The notes: a model not told the origin generated them from the sequence alone. Counted from the first letter of the stretch, positions 1-8,098 are shown. The stretch: 16,292 nucleotides of DNA from Bacteroidota bacterium (GCA_023419095.1 JAEZYN010000054.1:1-16292); one strand, 5' to 3'. Numbers and translations: made by a program.

Positions 1-11
1 CGGAATTTGTG

Positions 12-19
12 TAAATTTG
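12..19 (+). promoter_or_regulatory. Candidate -7 promoter element of lysS
   Basis: TAAATTTG matches the Bacteroidetes -7 consensus TAnnTTTG and lies about 22 nt before the lysS ATG. The -33 element would fall at or beyond the left window edge, so it cannot be checked. This is a motif match only. Confidence 0.45.
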
Positions 20-41
20 CAGCCTTAAAAACTTACGAATA

Positions 42-1739
42 ATGCAGTTATCAGAACAGGAAATCATCAGAAGAGAAAAGCTACAAACCCTGCAGAAAAT
101 GGGTATAGATGCATTTCCGGCTGAGGAGTATAATATTACCGAGACTACCGCTACGATAAAATCCAACTTTGAAGAAGGCAAAAAAGTTCAGATCGCAGGT
201 CGACTGATGAGCCGCCGGATTCAGGGTAAGGCCAGTTTTGCCGAACTGCAGGATTCGGAAGGTAGAATTCAGGTTTATTTTAACCGTGACGAGATCTGTA
301 CCGGCGACGACAAAACCTTATACAATGAGGTTTACAAGCATTTACTGGATATTGGTGACATCATCGGTCTTGAAGGTGAACTGTTCACCACACAGGTTGG
401 TGAAAAGACTGTGAAGGTTGAAAATTTTAAAATTCTAACCAAATCTCTGCGACCGCTTCCGCAGCCCCGAACGGATGAAAACGGCGTTATTCATGATGCT
501 TTTAACGATCCTGAACTGCGCTACCGTCAGCGTTATGTAGATCTGATCGTAAATCCGCAGGTGAAAGATGTATTCGTGAAACGCACCAAACTCTTTAATG
601 CAATGCGTACCTTTTTCAATGAAGCAGGTTATTTTGAAGTTGAAACGCCTATTTTGCAGTCGATTCCGGGCGGTGCCGCGGCGAAACCTTTCATTACGCA
701 TCATAACGCACTCGACATTCCTTTATATTTAAGAATTGCCAACGAATTATATCTAAAAAGACTTATCGTAGGTGGTTTTGACGGTGTTTATGAGTTCTCC
801 AAAAACTTTAGGAATGAAGGAATGGACAGAACGCACAATCCTGAATTTACCGCGATGGAAATCTATGTGGCTTACAAAGACTACAACTGGATGATGGATT
901 TCACGGAGAAACTTCTGGAATTCTGTGCGACGCAGGTTAATGGCCGCGCTGAATCTACTTTTGGCGAACATACTATCAATTGGAAAGCGCCATATCCCAG
1001 AATTTCAATGACGGAAGCCATCCTGAAATTTACAGGTTTTGATATCACCGGAAAATCCGAGCAGGAACTGTTCGATTTCGCTAAATCGATTGGCATCGAG
1101 GTAAACGAAACAATGGGCAAAGGAAAACTTATTGACGAAATTTTCGGCGAGAAATGTGAAGGTAATTTCATTCAACCTACATTTATCACAGATTACCCGA
1201 TTGAGATGTCGCCTTTGACCAAGAAACACCGCAGCAAAGAAGGACTCACGGAAAGATTTGAATTAATGGTTTGTGGCAAGGAAATAGCCAACGCATATTC
1301 AGAATTAAACGACCCGATCGACCAGCGAGAGCGTTTTGAATCCCAGATGGCACTTTCAGAGAGAGGTGATGATGAAGCCATGTTCATCGATAATGATTTT
1401 TTACGTGCGCTGGAATACGGAATGCCACCCACGTCAGGTCTTGGAATCGGCATGGACAGACTGATTATGTTTTTAACGAACAACCCGTCTATCCAGGAAG
1501 TTCTGTTTTTCCCACAGATGAAGCCGGAAAAAACGGTTCCACAGATTGAGTTAGGCGAAGATGAAAAAATGATTCTGGAAATATTAAAATCGCAGGACGA
1601 GCCGATGGCGCTTGCCGAGGTGAAAAACCGGGCCCAGCTTTCCGGAAAAAAATGGGATAAAGCCACGAAAAATTTAACCAAAAATAATTTGGTAAAAGTC
1701 GAAAAGCTTGATGAGAGCGTCACTCTGAGACTGATTTAA
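42..1739 (+). CDS. lysS: Lysine--tRNA ligase, class II, with C-terminal extension
   Basis: Charges tRNA(Lys) with lysine in the cytoplasm using ATP. The N-terminal anticodon-binding OB fold covers roughly residues 48-135. It is followed by RYRQRYVDL (160-168), which is typical of class II LysRS. Motif 2 is FRNEGMDRTHNPEF (256-269) and motif 3 is GLGIGMDRLIM (466-476). At 565 residues it is longer than the usual bacterial enzyme of about 500. The core ends near FFPQMKPE (489-496), and about 70 further residues resemble a small winged-helix-like domain (EDEKMILEILKSQ ... VTLRLI). From memory, such an extension is common in Bacteroidetes LysRS. The ATG at 42 gives the normal N-terminus. The gene stands alone, with a candidate promoter upstream and a terminator directly after it. 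Identity is near certain; the role of the extension is unknown. Confidence 0.97.
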   Translation: MQLSEQEIIRREKLQTLQKMGIDAFPAEEYNITETTATIKSNFEEGKKVQIAGRLMSRRIQGKASFAELQDSEGRIQVYFNRDEICTGDDKTLYNEVYKHLLDIGDIIGLEGELFTTQVGEKTVKVENFKILTKSLRPLPQPRTDENGVIHDAFNDPELRYRQRYVDLIVNPQVKDVFVKRTKLFNAMRTFFNEAGYFEVETPILQSIPGGAAAKPFITHHNALDIPLYLRIANELYLKRLIVGGFDGVYEFSKNFRNEGMDRTHNPEFTAMEIYVAYKDYNWMMDFTEKLLEFCATQVNGRAESTFGEHTINWKAPYPRISMTEAILKFTGFDITGKSEQELFDFAKSIGIEVNETMGKGKLIDEIFGEKCEGNFIQPTFITDYPIEMSPLTKKHRSKEGLTERFELMVCGKEIANAYSELNDPIDQRERFESQMALSERGDDEAMFIDNDFLRALEYGMPPTSGLGIGMDRLIMFLTNNPSIQEVLFFPQMKPEKTVPQIELGEDEKMILEILKSQDEPMALAEVKNRAQLSGKKWDKATKNLTKNNLVKVEKLDESVTLRLI

Positions 1740-1755
1740 AAAAAATAAAATATAT

Positions 1756-1786
1756 AACCCCAGCTAACGCCTGGGGTTTTCTGTTT
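1756..1786 (+). terminator. Rho-independent terminator of lysS
   Basis: An 8-bp perfect stem (AACCCCAG at 1756-1763, CTGGGGTT at 1771-1778) with a 7-nt loop is followed by a T-rich tail. It starts 16 nt after the lysS stop codon. Confidence 0.85.
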
Positions 1787-1799
1787 CGCAAAACATTTG

Positions 1800-1807
1800 T
1801 ATATTTA
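1800..1807 (+). promoter_or_regulatory. Weak candidate -7 element before the T9SS protein gene
   Basis: TATATTTA differs from TAnnTTTG only in the last base, and TTTC lies 18 nt upstream (1778-1781), inside the lysS terminator. It ends about 20 nt before the ATG at 1828. The preceding gene is terminated, so a promoter must lie in this short gap, and this is the best candidate seen. Confidence 0.3.
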
Positions 1808-1827
1808 CAGCAACACACAAATGATTT

Positions 1828-3258
1828 ATGAAACTAAAATTTACCCTCTTGGGTATGCTTTCGTGCATATCCATTTCCAGCCAAATTTCGCTTGAAAAAG
1901 ACGCCTCCTTCGGTGACGGCGGCATTGCAAAAATCACCTACCCCACTACATTATCGCAAACCCGGTTTGAAAAAATCTTTCTTAATCCAAACGGTTCATT
2001 GACCGTCTCCGTCGGTTCGGAGGGTGATGTTCATTCGGGGATGATCGCGAAACTTACATCTTCCGGCGCTCTTGATTTCAGCTTCGGAGAAAACGGAAAA
2101 ATCATGCTTGCAGCTGAGGCCGGAACAGGCATTCAATATGCCCAGCAAGGTCAAAAGATGATTGCCATTTATGCTAAAGATGCTGATTCAAATGCCGGCG
2201 ACACGATGCTGAAACGCTTTCTTCCAAATGGAAAACCGGACACTGCTTTTGGAAACAATGGCATCATGTCGGCAAGGCCGGACTTATCTTACAATCAACT
2301 CAGTTTCCAGCAAAACGGCTTCTTTCATCTTTGGGGAAAAATAACTGCTTATCTGCCGAATGGAACCATCAATAGTGCTTTCGGCAATTCAGGTAATCAA
2401 AGTCCAGTCGTTAATGGTGTTCCACAGGATTACATGGAACTCTACAGTTATTTCGGGAAGAGCAGCGGAAAAAACTTTCTGAATAAATATCATTACGAAA
2501 TCGCAGTCAGCAGCGAAAATTCCCCACATCAGTTTACAACCTATGACCTGACGGCAATGCAGCTTTACGATGTGACAGGCGCGTCAAACGGCGTTTCTGT
2601 CTATCCAAAAAAGTTTTTGCTGACACCGAACCACGAAATTTTCTATCTATATGGAGTGGACCCAAACAGCGGAAACGAGGAAATTCGTGCCGCCATTTTG
2701 TCGGGCACAGCACAACCTAAAAATTTTAACGGAAAAAATTACCTTGATCTTGTCCCGTCCGGCGGAACCACAGAAATCAGCGATGCAATCTCGGTTCAGA
2801 ACCATTATCTGTTTGCGGGAAAGAAAAACGGAAAGCCTGTACTTTTCGCCTATGATTTTAATGGTGTAAAGTCGACTGTAAACGGTCTCGAAGATTTCTA
2901 TGAAAATTTGACTGCAGATCATTGGCTAACGATGTTGGCGGACGGCAATAATCTTTTTGTAATGGTGAGAAATTCTGCCACACAAGATTTGTATATCATT
3001 AAATATAAATCGAGTCTGCTGAAAACGCAAAACGTTTTTGTTGATCAAACCCGTATCAGTACGCCCTTCCGTGATGAGCTGAAAATATCTACAACCCATA
3101 AAATAAAGAAGATTTCAATCTACGATGCCTCCGGAAAACTCGTGAAAACCAGCTCAAAGGCTGCGATTCCAACCGGAAATTTGCCGCGTGGCTATTATCA
3201 TGTCCAAATTGATTTCCACGACCGCCCGACGCAAACTTTTAAATCCCTAAAAAACTAA
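1828..3258 (+). CDS. Secreted delta-60-repeat (DUF5122-like) protein with T9SS type A sorting domain
   Basis: A 476-residue secreted protein of unknown specific function. The N-terminus (MKLKFTLLGMLSCISISSQ) is a Sec signal peptide with likely cleavage near residues 18-20. Four short motifs of the delta-60/DUF5122 beta-propeller type are visible: DASFGDGG (25-32), LDFSFGENGKI (82-92), PDTAFGNNGI (137-146) and INSAFGNSGN (181-190). The repeats fade after about residue 190. The last 70 or so residues (from about 406, with ISIYDASGKLVKT at 429-441 and LPRGYYHVQI at 452-461) match the T9SS type A C-terminal sorting domain of Bacteroidetes. It is therefore expected to cross the outer membrane by the type IX system and be anchored or released at the surface. 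It is a single-gene unit, with a terminator on each side. No catalytic motif was seen. Confidence 0.85.
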   Translation: MKLKFTLLGMLSCISISSQISLEKDASFGDGGIAKITYPTTLSQTRFEKIFLNPNGSLTVSVGSEGDVHSGMIAKLTSSGALDFSFGENGKIMLAAEAGTGIQYAQQGQKMIAIYAKDADSNAGDTMLKRFLPNGKPDTAFGNNGIMSARPDLSYNQLSFQQNGFFHLWGKITAYLPNGTINSAFGNSGNQSPVVNGVPQDYMELYSYFGKSSGKNFLNKYHYEIAVSSENSPHQFTTYDLTAMQLYDVTGASNGVSVYPKKFLLTPNHEIFYLYGVDPNSGNEEIRAAILSGTAQPKNFNGKNYLDLVPSGGTTEISDAISVQNHYLFAGKKNGKPVLFAYDFNGVKSTVNGLEDFYENLTADHWLTMLADGNNLFVMVRNSATQDLYIIKYKSSLLKTQNVFVDQTRISTPFRDELKISTTHKIKKISIYDASGKLVKTSSKAAIPTGNLPRGYYHVQIDFHDRPTQTFKSLKN

Positions 3259-3263
3259 AAAAC

Positions 3264-3290
3264 AAACCTCCAAATGTGGAGGTTTTTTTT
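3264..3290 (+). terminator. Rho-independent terminator after the T9SS protein gene
   Basis: A 9-bp perfect stem (AAACCTCCA at 3264-3272, TGGAGGTTT at 3277-3285) closes an AATG loop and runs into a tract of eight T (3283-3290). It starts 6 nt after the stop codon. Confidence 0.9.
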
Positions 3291-3324
3291 GGCCTGTAAA
3301 CGGTGATATGCATCAGCAGAATGC

Positions 3325-3355
3325 TTTCGATTTTGGGATAAATTGCGTATATTTG
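3325..3355 (+). promoter_or_regulatory. Candidate gyrB promoter (Bacteroidetes type)
   Basis: TATATTTG at 3348-3355 fits the -7 consensus TAnnTTTG. TTTC at 3325-3328 lies exactly 19 nt upstream, at the usual place of the -33 TTTG element, with one mismatch. This would give a gyrB leader of about 95 nt. Nothing else was recognised in the leader (3363-3457). Confidence 0.5.
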
Positions 3356-3457
3356 TTGGTCTTTATTATCCATCAAAACACAGGGATAATCAGCAAAAAT
3401 TTATATTAAAACAAACATAGCAAACCAGCTTAGACTGAGGTTGGGTAAAATAAAATT

Positions 3458-5392
3458 ATGAGTCAAAAAGAATACACGGCGAGTAGCATTCAGGCACTGG
3501 AGGGAATGGAACACGTGAGGCTGAGACCTTCAATGTACATCGGTGACGTTGGTACCAGAGGTCTGCATCACCTGGTTTATGAAGTAGTAGACAACTCTAT
3601 AGATGAGGCGCTGGCCGGCCATTGTGACACCATTTCGGTAACCATTCACGAAGGTGAAAGTATCACCGTAAAAGATAACGGCCGCGGAATCCCGGTGGAT
3701 ATGCACGAAAAGGAAAAAAAATCGGCACTTGAAGTTGTAATGACGAAGATCGGCGCAGGTGGAAAGTTTGATAAAGATTCCTACAAAGTTTCCGGTGGTT
3801 TGCACGGTGTAGGTGTTTCCTGTGTAAACGCCCTTTCTACATCGCTTGTAGCGACTGTAAACCGTGACGGCAAGGTATATCAGCAAAAATACTCAGAAGG
3901 TAAAGCACTGGATCCGGTGAAAGAAATCGGGACTACTGACAGACGTGGTACAGAAGTTTTCTTCCAGCCGGACGAAAAAATATTCCAGGAAACAGTTTAC
4001 AACTATGATACCCTTGCAGCACGTCTGCGTGAACTTTCATTTTTAAATAAAGGGATCACCATCACTTTAACCGATGAAAGGCGTCAAAATGAGGACGGTA
4101 CGAATATTTCCGAAACGTTCCATTCGGAAGGTGGTCTGAAAGAGTTCGTGGAATTCATCGATGGCAACCGCGAATCCATCATGAGCAACGTAATTTACAT
4201 GGAAGGTGACAAAGATGACATTCCGGTAGAAGTCGCGATGCGCTACAACACGTCTTATAATGAAAATCTGCACTCCTACGTAAACAATATCAACACGCAC
4301 GAAGGTGGAACTCACCTTGCGGGTTTCCGGCGTGCACTGACGCGAACATTAAAGAAATTCGCAGATGAGCTTGGAATTCCTGCTAAAGAGAAAGTAGAAG
4401 TTACCGGCGACGATTTCCGTGAAGGACTTACAGCGGTGATTTCCGTGAAGGTGATGGAACCCCAGTTTGAAGGTCAAACTAAAACTAAACTGGGTAACTC
4501 CGAAGTTTCCGGTGCGGTGGATAAAATCGTGGGCGAAATGCTGAGCAACTTCCTCGAAGAAAACCCGAACGAAGCCAAAGTGATCGTTCAAAAAGTGGTT
4601 TTAGCCGCAAAAGCACGTCAGGCTGCGAAAAAAGCGCGCGAGCTTGTCCAAAGAAAATCGCCGATGGGCGGTAGCGGACTTCCGGGAAAATTGTCCGACT
4701 GCTCATCAAAAGATCCAGAAATATCAGAATTATTTCTGGTAGAGGGAGACTCCGCAGGCGGAACGGCTAAGCAAGGCCGTGACCGTCATTTTCAGGCCAT
4801 TCTTCCACTCAGGGGTAAAATTCTGAATGTAGAAAAATCGATGCTTCATAAAGTGTACGATAATGACGAGATTAAAAATATTTACACGGCTTTAGGCGTA
4901 TCAGTGGGTACTGAAGAAGATAGTAAAGCTTTAAATATAAGCAAATTACGTTACCACAAAATCGTAATCATGACAGACGCGGACATCGATGGCTCGCACA
5001 TTTCCACGCTGATTCTGACATTCTTCTTCAGATATATGAAGGAACTTATTGAAAACGGCTATATCTACATCGCACAGCCACCGCTTTATTTACTTAAAAA
5101 AGGTAATAAAAAGATCTACGCTTACAACGAGAAAGAACGTGAGGAGTTTACACTCGAACTCGCACCAGACGGAAAAGGCGTCGAAGTGCAGCGTTATAAA
5201 GGTTTGGGTGAAATGAATCCTGAACAGCTTTGGGATACTACGCTGAACCCGGAGAACAGAATTTTGAAACAGGTCGGAATAGATAGTCTCGCTGATGCCG
5301 ATAACGTATTTTCGATGCTGATGGGTGACGAGGTGCCGCCACGTCGTGAGTTCATTGAGAAAAATGCTGTTTATGCAAAAATTGACGTTTAA
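3458..5392 (+). CDS. gyrB: DNA gyrase subunit B
   Basis: ATPase subunit of DNA gyrase, which introduces negative supercoils together with GyrA. The GHKL ATPase comes first, with YEVVDNSIDEA (41-51, catalytic Glu42 and Mg-binding Asn46), DNGRGIPVD (73-81) and GGLHGVGVSCVNAL (113-126). The transducer follows. The TOPRIM domain has EGDSAGG (429-435) and MTDADIDGSH (505-514), giving metal ligands E429, D507 and D509. The tail motif QRYKGLGEMNPEQLW (578-592) marks GyrB. At 644 residues it lacks the roughly 160-residue insert of E. coli GyrB (804 aa), as is usual outside Proteobacteria. In the quinolone region, the residue matching E. coli D426 is kept (D431), while the K447 position is Arg (LRGKI, 451-455). 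ParE is a less likely alternative because of the strong GyrB-type C-terminal motif. It has its own promoter and terminator. Confidence 0.96.
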   Translation: MSQKEYTASSIQALEGMEHVRLRPSMYIGDVGTRGLHHLVYEVVDNSIDEALAGHCDTISVTIHEGESITVKDNGRGIPVDMHEKEKKSALEVVMTKIGAGGKFDKDSYKVSGGLHGVGVSCVNALSTSLVATVNRDGKVYQQKYSEGKALDPVKEIGTTDRRGTEVFFQPDEKIFQETVYNYDTLAARLRELSFLNKGITITLTDERRQNEDGTNISETFHSEGGLKEFVEFIDGNRESIMSNVIYMEGDKDDIPVEVAMRYNTSYNENLHSYVNNINTHEGGTHLAGFRRALTRTLKKFADELGIPAKEKVEVTGDDFREGLTAVISVKVMEPQFEGQTKTKLGNSEVSGAVDKIVGEMLSNFLEENPNEAKVIVQKVVLAAKARQAAKKARELVQRKSPMGGSGLPGKLSDCSSKDPEISELFLVEGDSAGGTAKQGRDRHFQAILPLRGKILNVEKSMLHKVYDNDEIKNIYTALGVSVGTEEDSKALNISKLRYHKIVIMTDADIDGSHISTLILTFFFRYMKELIENGYIYIAQPPLYLLKKGNKKIYAYNEKEREEFTLELAPDGKGVEVQRYKGLGEMNPEQLWDTTLNPENRILKQVGIDSLADADNVFSMLMGDEVPPRREFIEKNAVYAKIDV

Positions 5393-5413
5393 TATTTCAG
5401 ATATTTTAATTTT

Positions 5414-5442
5414 AAAAACCGTTCAGCAATGGACGGTTTTTT
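5414..5442 (+). terminator. Rho-independent terminator of gyrB
   Basis: An 11-bp stem with one G-T wobble (arms 5414-5424 and 5431-5441) closes the loop AGCAAT and ends in TTTTTT. It starts 22 nt after the gyrB stop codon. Confidence 0.85.
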
Positions 5443-5460
5443 GCACTTAAAAATTAAATA

Positions 5461-6279
5461 ATGCAAATTCATATGAAGACTATTCTTACCACTCTCAGCG
5501 CACTACTCGTCATCCTGCTCACCGCGTGTTCACAGAAAACACAGACTGAGGCTGTAGCAGAACAATCTCCCGGGCACAAAAAACAAACTTTCAAGATTGA
5601 CTCTATAGTCGTATCCGACAGTTTAAAAGTAAGCGACAGCGTGACGGCTTCTTTTAAAATGTCAACACTTCTCTTCCCTGCTTTATCTGATAAAACGCTA
5701 CTCGACAGCATCTACCACGGTCAGAATTTAAAAGCTGCTATCTACACTAAAAATGATCTGCAGCAAGCAATCGACGAACAAAAAAAAATGTATTTCCAGG
5801 AAAATAAAGAATCACTCGCCGATTATACGCCAGGTTTTGCCCAAACTTGGACGCAAAATTCGTCGATGGATATTTTTTCGCACGCTGATGACATGCTCAC
5901 ACTCATTTACAAAAGAGACGGATACACAGGTGGCGCGCACGGCTATTATGACGAAACTTACCGCGTTTTTGACTTAAAGAAGAACAGGCAGATCTCTTTA
6001 AGTGACGTTATTAAAAATCAGGATGCACAGGTTTGGGCGCGAATTCTGATGACCCATTTTCTGCAGGATGATTCAGACAGAGGTCAGGCACAAATGCTTT
6101 TGGTAAAAGATATTCCGCTAAACAACAATTTCTATTTTGACCGGCAAAATCTCTATTTCTTATATAATCAATATGAAATTGCCGCTTACGCAGCGGGTCC
6201 TGTGCTCATAAAAATTCCGTTTACCGAAATTAAACCTTTTCTACAGACCGATTTCAAGAACAGGATAAATCTTCAATAA
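5461..6279 (+). CDS. DUF3298-type lipoprotein
   Basis: A predicted lipoprotein, exported and lipid-anchored at Cys23 (lipobox LTAC, 20-23). A variable, Ser/Lys-rich linker follows. The second half resembles the DUF3298 (RsiV/PdaC-type) fold: YTGGAHGYYDE (155-165), FDLKKNRQISLSDVI (170-184), and a C-terminal segment NNFYFDRQNLYFLYNQYEI (222-240) then AAYAAGPVLIKIPFTEIKPFL (241-261), which is the family's typical ending. No enzyme activity can be assigned, as these domains also occur in anti-sigma factors and peptidoglycan deacetylases. The ATG at 5461 is drawn here, but the ATG at 5473 would give a cleaner signal peptide (MKTILTTLSALL) with Lys at position 2 and is an equally good start. The lipid kinase gene follows after 21 nt, so the two may be co-transcribed. 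Confidence 0.82.
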   Translation: MQIHMKTILTTLSALLVILLTACSQKTQTEAVAEQSPGHKKQTFKIDSIVVSDSLKVSDSVTASFKMSTLLFPALSDKTLLDSIYHGQNLKAAIYTKNDLQQAIDEQKKMYFQENKESLADYTPGFAQTWTQNSSMDIFSHADDMLTLIYKRDGYTGGAHGYYDETYRVFDLKKNRQISLSDVIKNQDAQVWARILMTHFLQDDSDRGQAQMLLVKDIPLNNNFYFDRQNLYFLYNQYEIAAYAAGPVLIKIPFTEIKPFLQTDFKNRINLQ

Positions 6280-6300
6280 AATCACGACTCAAAGTTCAGG

Positions 6301-7152
6301 ATGGATAATGTTGCGTTTATAATCAATCCGTTTTCGGCAAAGAAACACTATGAGCCATTTTTTGAGGCTTTAAAGAGAAAGATTCCGGACGCGAAAGTCT
6401 ATATTTCTGAATCAATCAAAGGTACTTTTGACTTTATTGAAAGCCATTTCGAAACTGTTGAGATCTTCGTAGCGGTTGGCGGCGATGGTACTATTTCTAC
6501 TGTCGCGCAAAAAATCATCAATAGCGACAAAATTTTAGCGGTTTTCCCGGGCGGCTCAGGCAACGGTTTTTCCCGGGAAACACATTTCAAGGCCGATCTT
6601 GATGAACTTCTGAAAAAAATAAAAACACACAAGGTCAAAAGTGTCGATACTTTTACGGTAAACGGGCACCTTTCGATCAATGTTTCCGGAACTGGTTTTG
6701 ACGGTAAAGTGGCCAAAGAATTTGAAAAGACAAAGCGCGGTTTTAAAAATTATATTAAAGTTTCACTTCAAACCTATTTTAAATATAAACCAGTCAAAAT
6801 AAAGTTTTTAAACGAAAATCTGGCGAAACACGATGGGAAATATTTAATGCTGAACGTTGCAAACACGCGCCAGTTCGGCAACAACGCGTATATCGCACCG
6901 AAAGCCAGCAAAAGTGACGGCCTGGTAGATCTGGTTTTGGTAAAGAAATTTCCGGCGTGGTATGCGCCATTTTTTGCTTACAAAATGTTTACGAAAAAAC
7001 TCGAAGACAATCACTATGTCAGTTATTTTCCGGTTTCCGAAGTGGAATTGGAAGTGAGCACCACCAATTGGCATCTCGATGGCGAATTCACCAGAATTGA
7101 ATCACCGGTTAAAATAATTGTTCAGCCGAAAAGCCTGAAGATTCTGCAGTGA
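6301..7152 (+). CDS. Diacylglycerol/lipid kinase family protein
   Basis: A soluble or membrane-associated lipid kinase of the DAGK catalytic-domain family (YegS/DgkB/BmrU type), expected to transfer phosphate from ATP to a diacylglycerol-like lipid. The nucleotide-binding motifs are clear: VAVGGDGTISTVAQ (57-70) and FPGGSGNGFSRE (82-93), followed by NVSGTGFDGKVA (127-138). The C-terminal beta-sandwich carries NWHLDGEF (256-263), equivalent to the conserved DGE motif. The length of 283 residues is normal for the family. The sequence alone cannot tell diacylglycerol from sphingoid or other lipid substrates, so no gene symbol is given. It sits 21 nt after the lipoprotein gene and converges on the marR gene, whose end is only 15 nt away. 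Confidence 0.9.
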   Translation: MDNVAFIINPFSAKKHYEPFFEALKRKIPDAKVYISESIKGTFDFIESHFETVEIFVAVGGDGTISTVAQKIINSDKILAVFPGGSGNGFSRETHFKADLDELLKKIKTHKVKSVDTFTVNGHLSINVSGTGFDGKVAKEFEKTKRGFKNYIKVSLQTYFKYKPVKIKFLNENLAKHDGKYLMLNVANTRQFGNNAYIAPKASKSDGLVDLVLVKKFPAWYAPFFAYKMFTKKLEDNHYVSYFPVSEVELEVSTTNWHLDGEFTRIESPVKIIVQPKSLKILQ

Positions 7153-7164
7153 CAGAGCTTTTTT
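7129..7164 (+). terminator. Possible terminator of the lipid kinase gene
   Basis: The arms AAAAGCCTG (7129-7137) and CAGAGCTTTT (7153-7162) pair with one bulged base and run into T residues up to 7164. The structure overlaps the stop codon and has a 15-nt loop, so it is weaker than the other terminators in the window. It lies between convergent genes, where a stop for transcription is expected. Confidence 0.4.
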
Positions 7165-7167
7165 AGC

Positions 7168-7809
7168 CTAAATCAATTTCAGGATCTCACTCGTATCCTC
7201 ATTTTTAAAGTTGCAATAAATCGTGTGATGAAAGGTGTTGAGCTTTTTGAGCGAGGAAAGAAGTGATTTTTTTTCCTTGTCATCCAGCTGTCCGCACATG
7301 ATTTTAGAAACCACGGTGATGTCCTGCATAGATTCGCGGAAGACTTTTTTACCTTTTGGCGTTACCGTGATGCGCGTGCTGCGTTTGTCGTGTTCATCAG
7401 GGCTTTCGGCGAAAAGTCCGTTCTTCACAAGCCGTTTTATAATTTCGATTCCGGTCTGTTTTTCATGCGCATTTTTTTCGATCAGCTGCATTTTCGTCAG
7501 GCTGTCATAATCCATCATGCGGAAAAGATAGGTAAAGTCCTCGTTCACCAAAGAAGGATGACTTTCGAGTGACTTACGGATGAGCTGTTTGGAATACCGC
7601 CCGAGCATGATGACTTGTTTTGCAATTTCATTTTCCAGATCATAGACATCGAGATCAAATTTTTCAGTCAGATTCCGTGGATTTTCGTGCTCGTAAGCTT
7701 TTTGATTAAGATAGAGTCTGAAATCATCGAGACTGCCGCCACCCGAAGGTGTACCTTTCAGGTAATTGTCAAGTTCCGTTAAAGTCTCAATGACTAGATT
7801 TAGTTCCAT
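7168..7809 (-). CDS. MarR-family transcriptional regulator, divergent from the carotenoid operon
   Basis: A winged helix-turn-helix DNA-binding protein of the MarR type. The DNA-binding part is visible at residues 100-154: YDSLTKMQLIEKN (101-113), recognition-helix region QTGIEIIKRLVKNGLF (118-133), and wing PDEHDKRSTRITVTPKGKKVF (137-157), the last being a MarR hallmark. At 213 residues it is longer than a typical MarR (about 140-150). The extra length is an N-terminal segment of about 60 residues (LDDFRLYLNQKAYEH at 27-41) with no recognised domain. It is transcribed away from crtI across a 339-bp gap, an arrangement that usually means the regulator acts on both its own gene and the divergent operon. 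Control of the carotenoid genes is inferred from this position only. The ligand or signal is unknown. Confidence 0.88.
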   Translation of the reverse strand: MELNLVIETLTELDNYLKGTPSGGGSLDDFRLYLNQKAYEHENPRNLTEKFDLDVYDLENEIAKQVIMLGRYSKQLIRKSLESHPSLVNEDFTYLFRMMDYDSLTKMQLIEKNAHEKQTGIEIIKRLVKNGLFAESPDEHDKRSTRITVTPKGKKVFRESMQDITVVSKIMCGQLDDKEKKSLLSSLKKLNTFHHTIYCNFKNEDTSEILKLI

Positions 7810-7877
7810 TTAATACATTTTAAAGTTTTCATTTTTGGCGACCATCAGATGGTTCAAGTTTAAATCTTACTTTAGTG

Positions 7878-7885
7878 CAAAGATA
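7878..7885 (-). promoter_or_regulatory. Candidate -7 promoter element of marR
   Basis: Read on the minus strand this is TATCTTTG, a full match to TAnnTTTG. It would start transcription about 60 nt before the marR ATG at 7809. No good -33 element was found about 19 nt further upstream. Confidence 0.45.
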
Positions 7886-8098
7886 CGCTCCACAATACAT
7901 CTTTATTCCATTTTTGGCTTAAAAATTGGCTGTGAGTGGCGAATAATGAATCTGATTAAAATAAAAAATAACATTAGAACAACTAATATTCCCTACGATT
8001 TGCTAAATTTAAACATATTATAATATCAAATCAGCAAATACCGCTAACTAATTTTGAGTTTAAATCTTGAAAATTTAAGACAAAATTAGCAAATAAAT

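Noticed and set aside
1193..1723. Long open frame of 176 codons on the minus strand opposite lysS
   Set aside because: It is fully inside the certain lysS gene, is Ser/Phe/Ile-rich as expected of an antisense shadow, and has no recognisable motif.
3356..3457. Riboswitch or structured leader before gyrB
   Set aside because: The leader of about 95 nt shows no conserved riboswitch motif or strong hairpin by eye.
7835..8023. 62-codon open frame in the marR-crtI gap on the plus strand
   Set aside because: It overlaps the candidate marR promoter and repeats, its composition follows the AT-rich DNA, and it shows no domain, signal peptide or start-site support.
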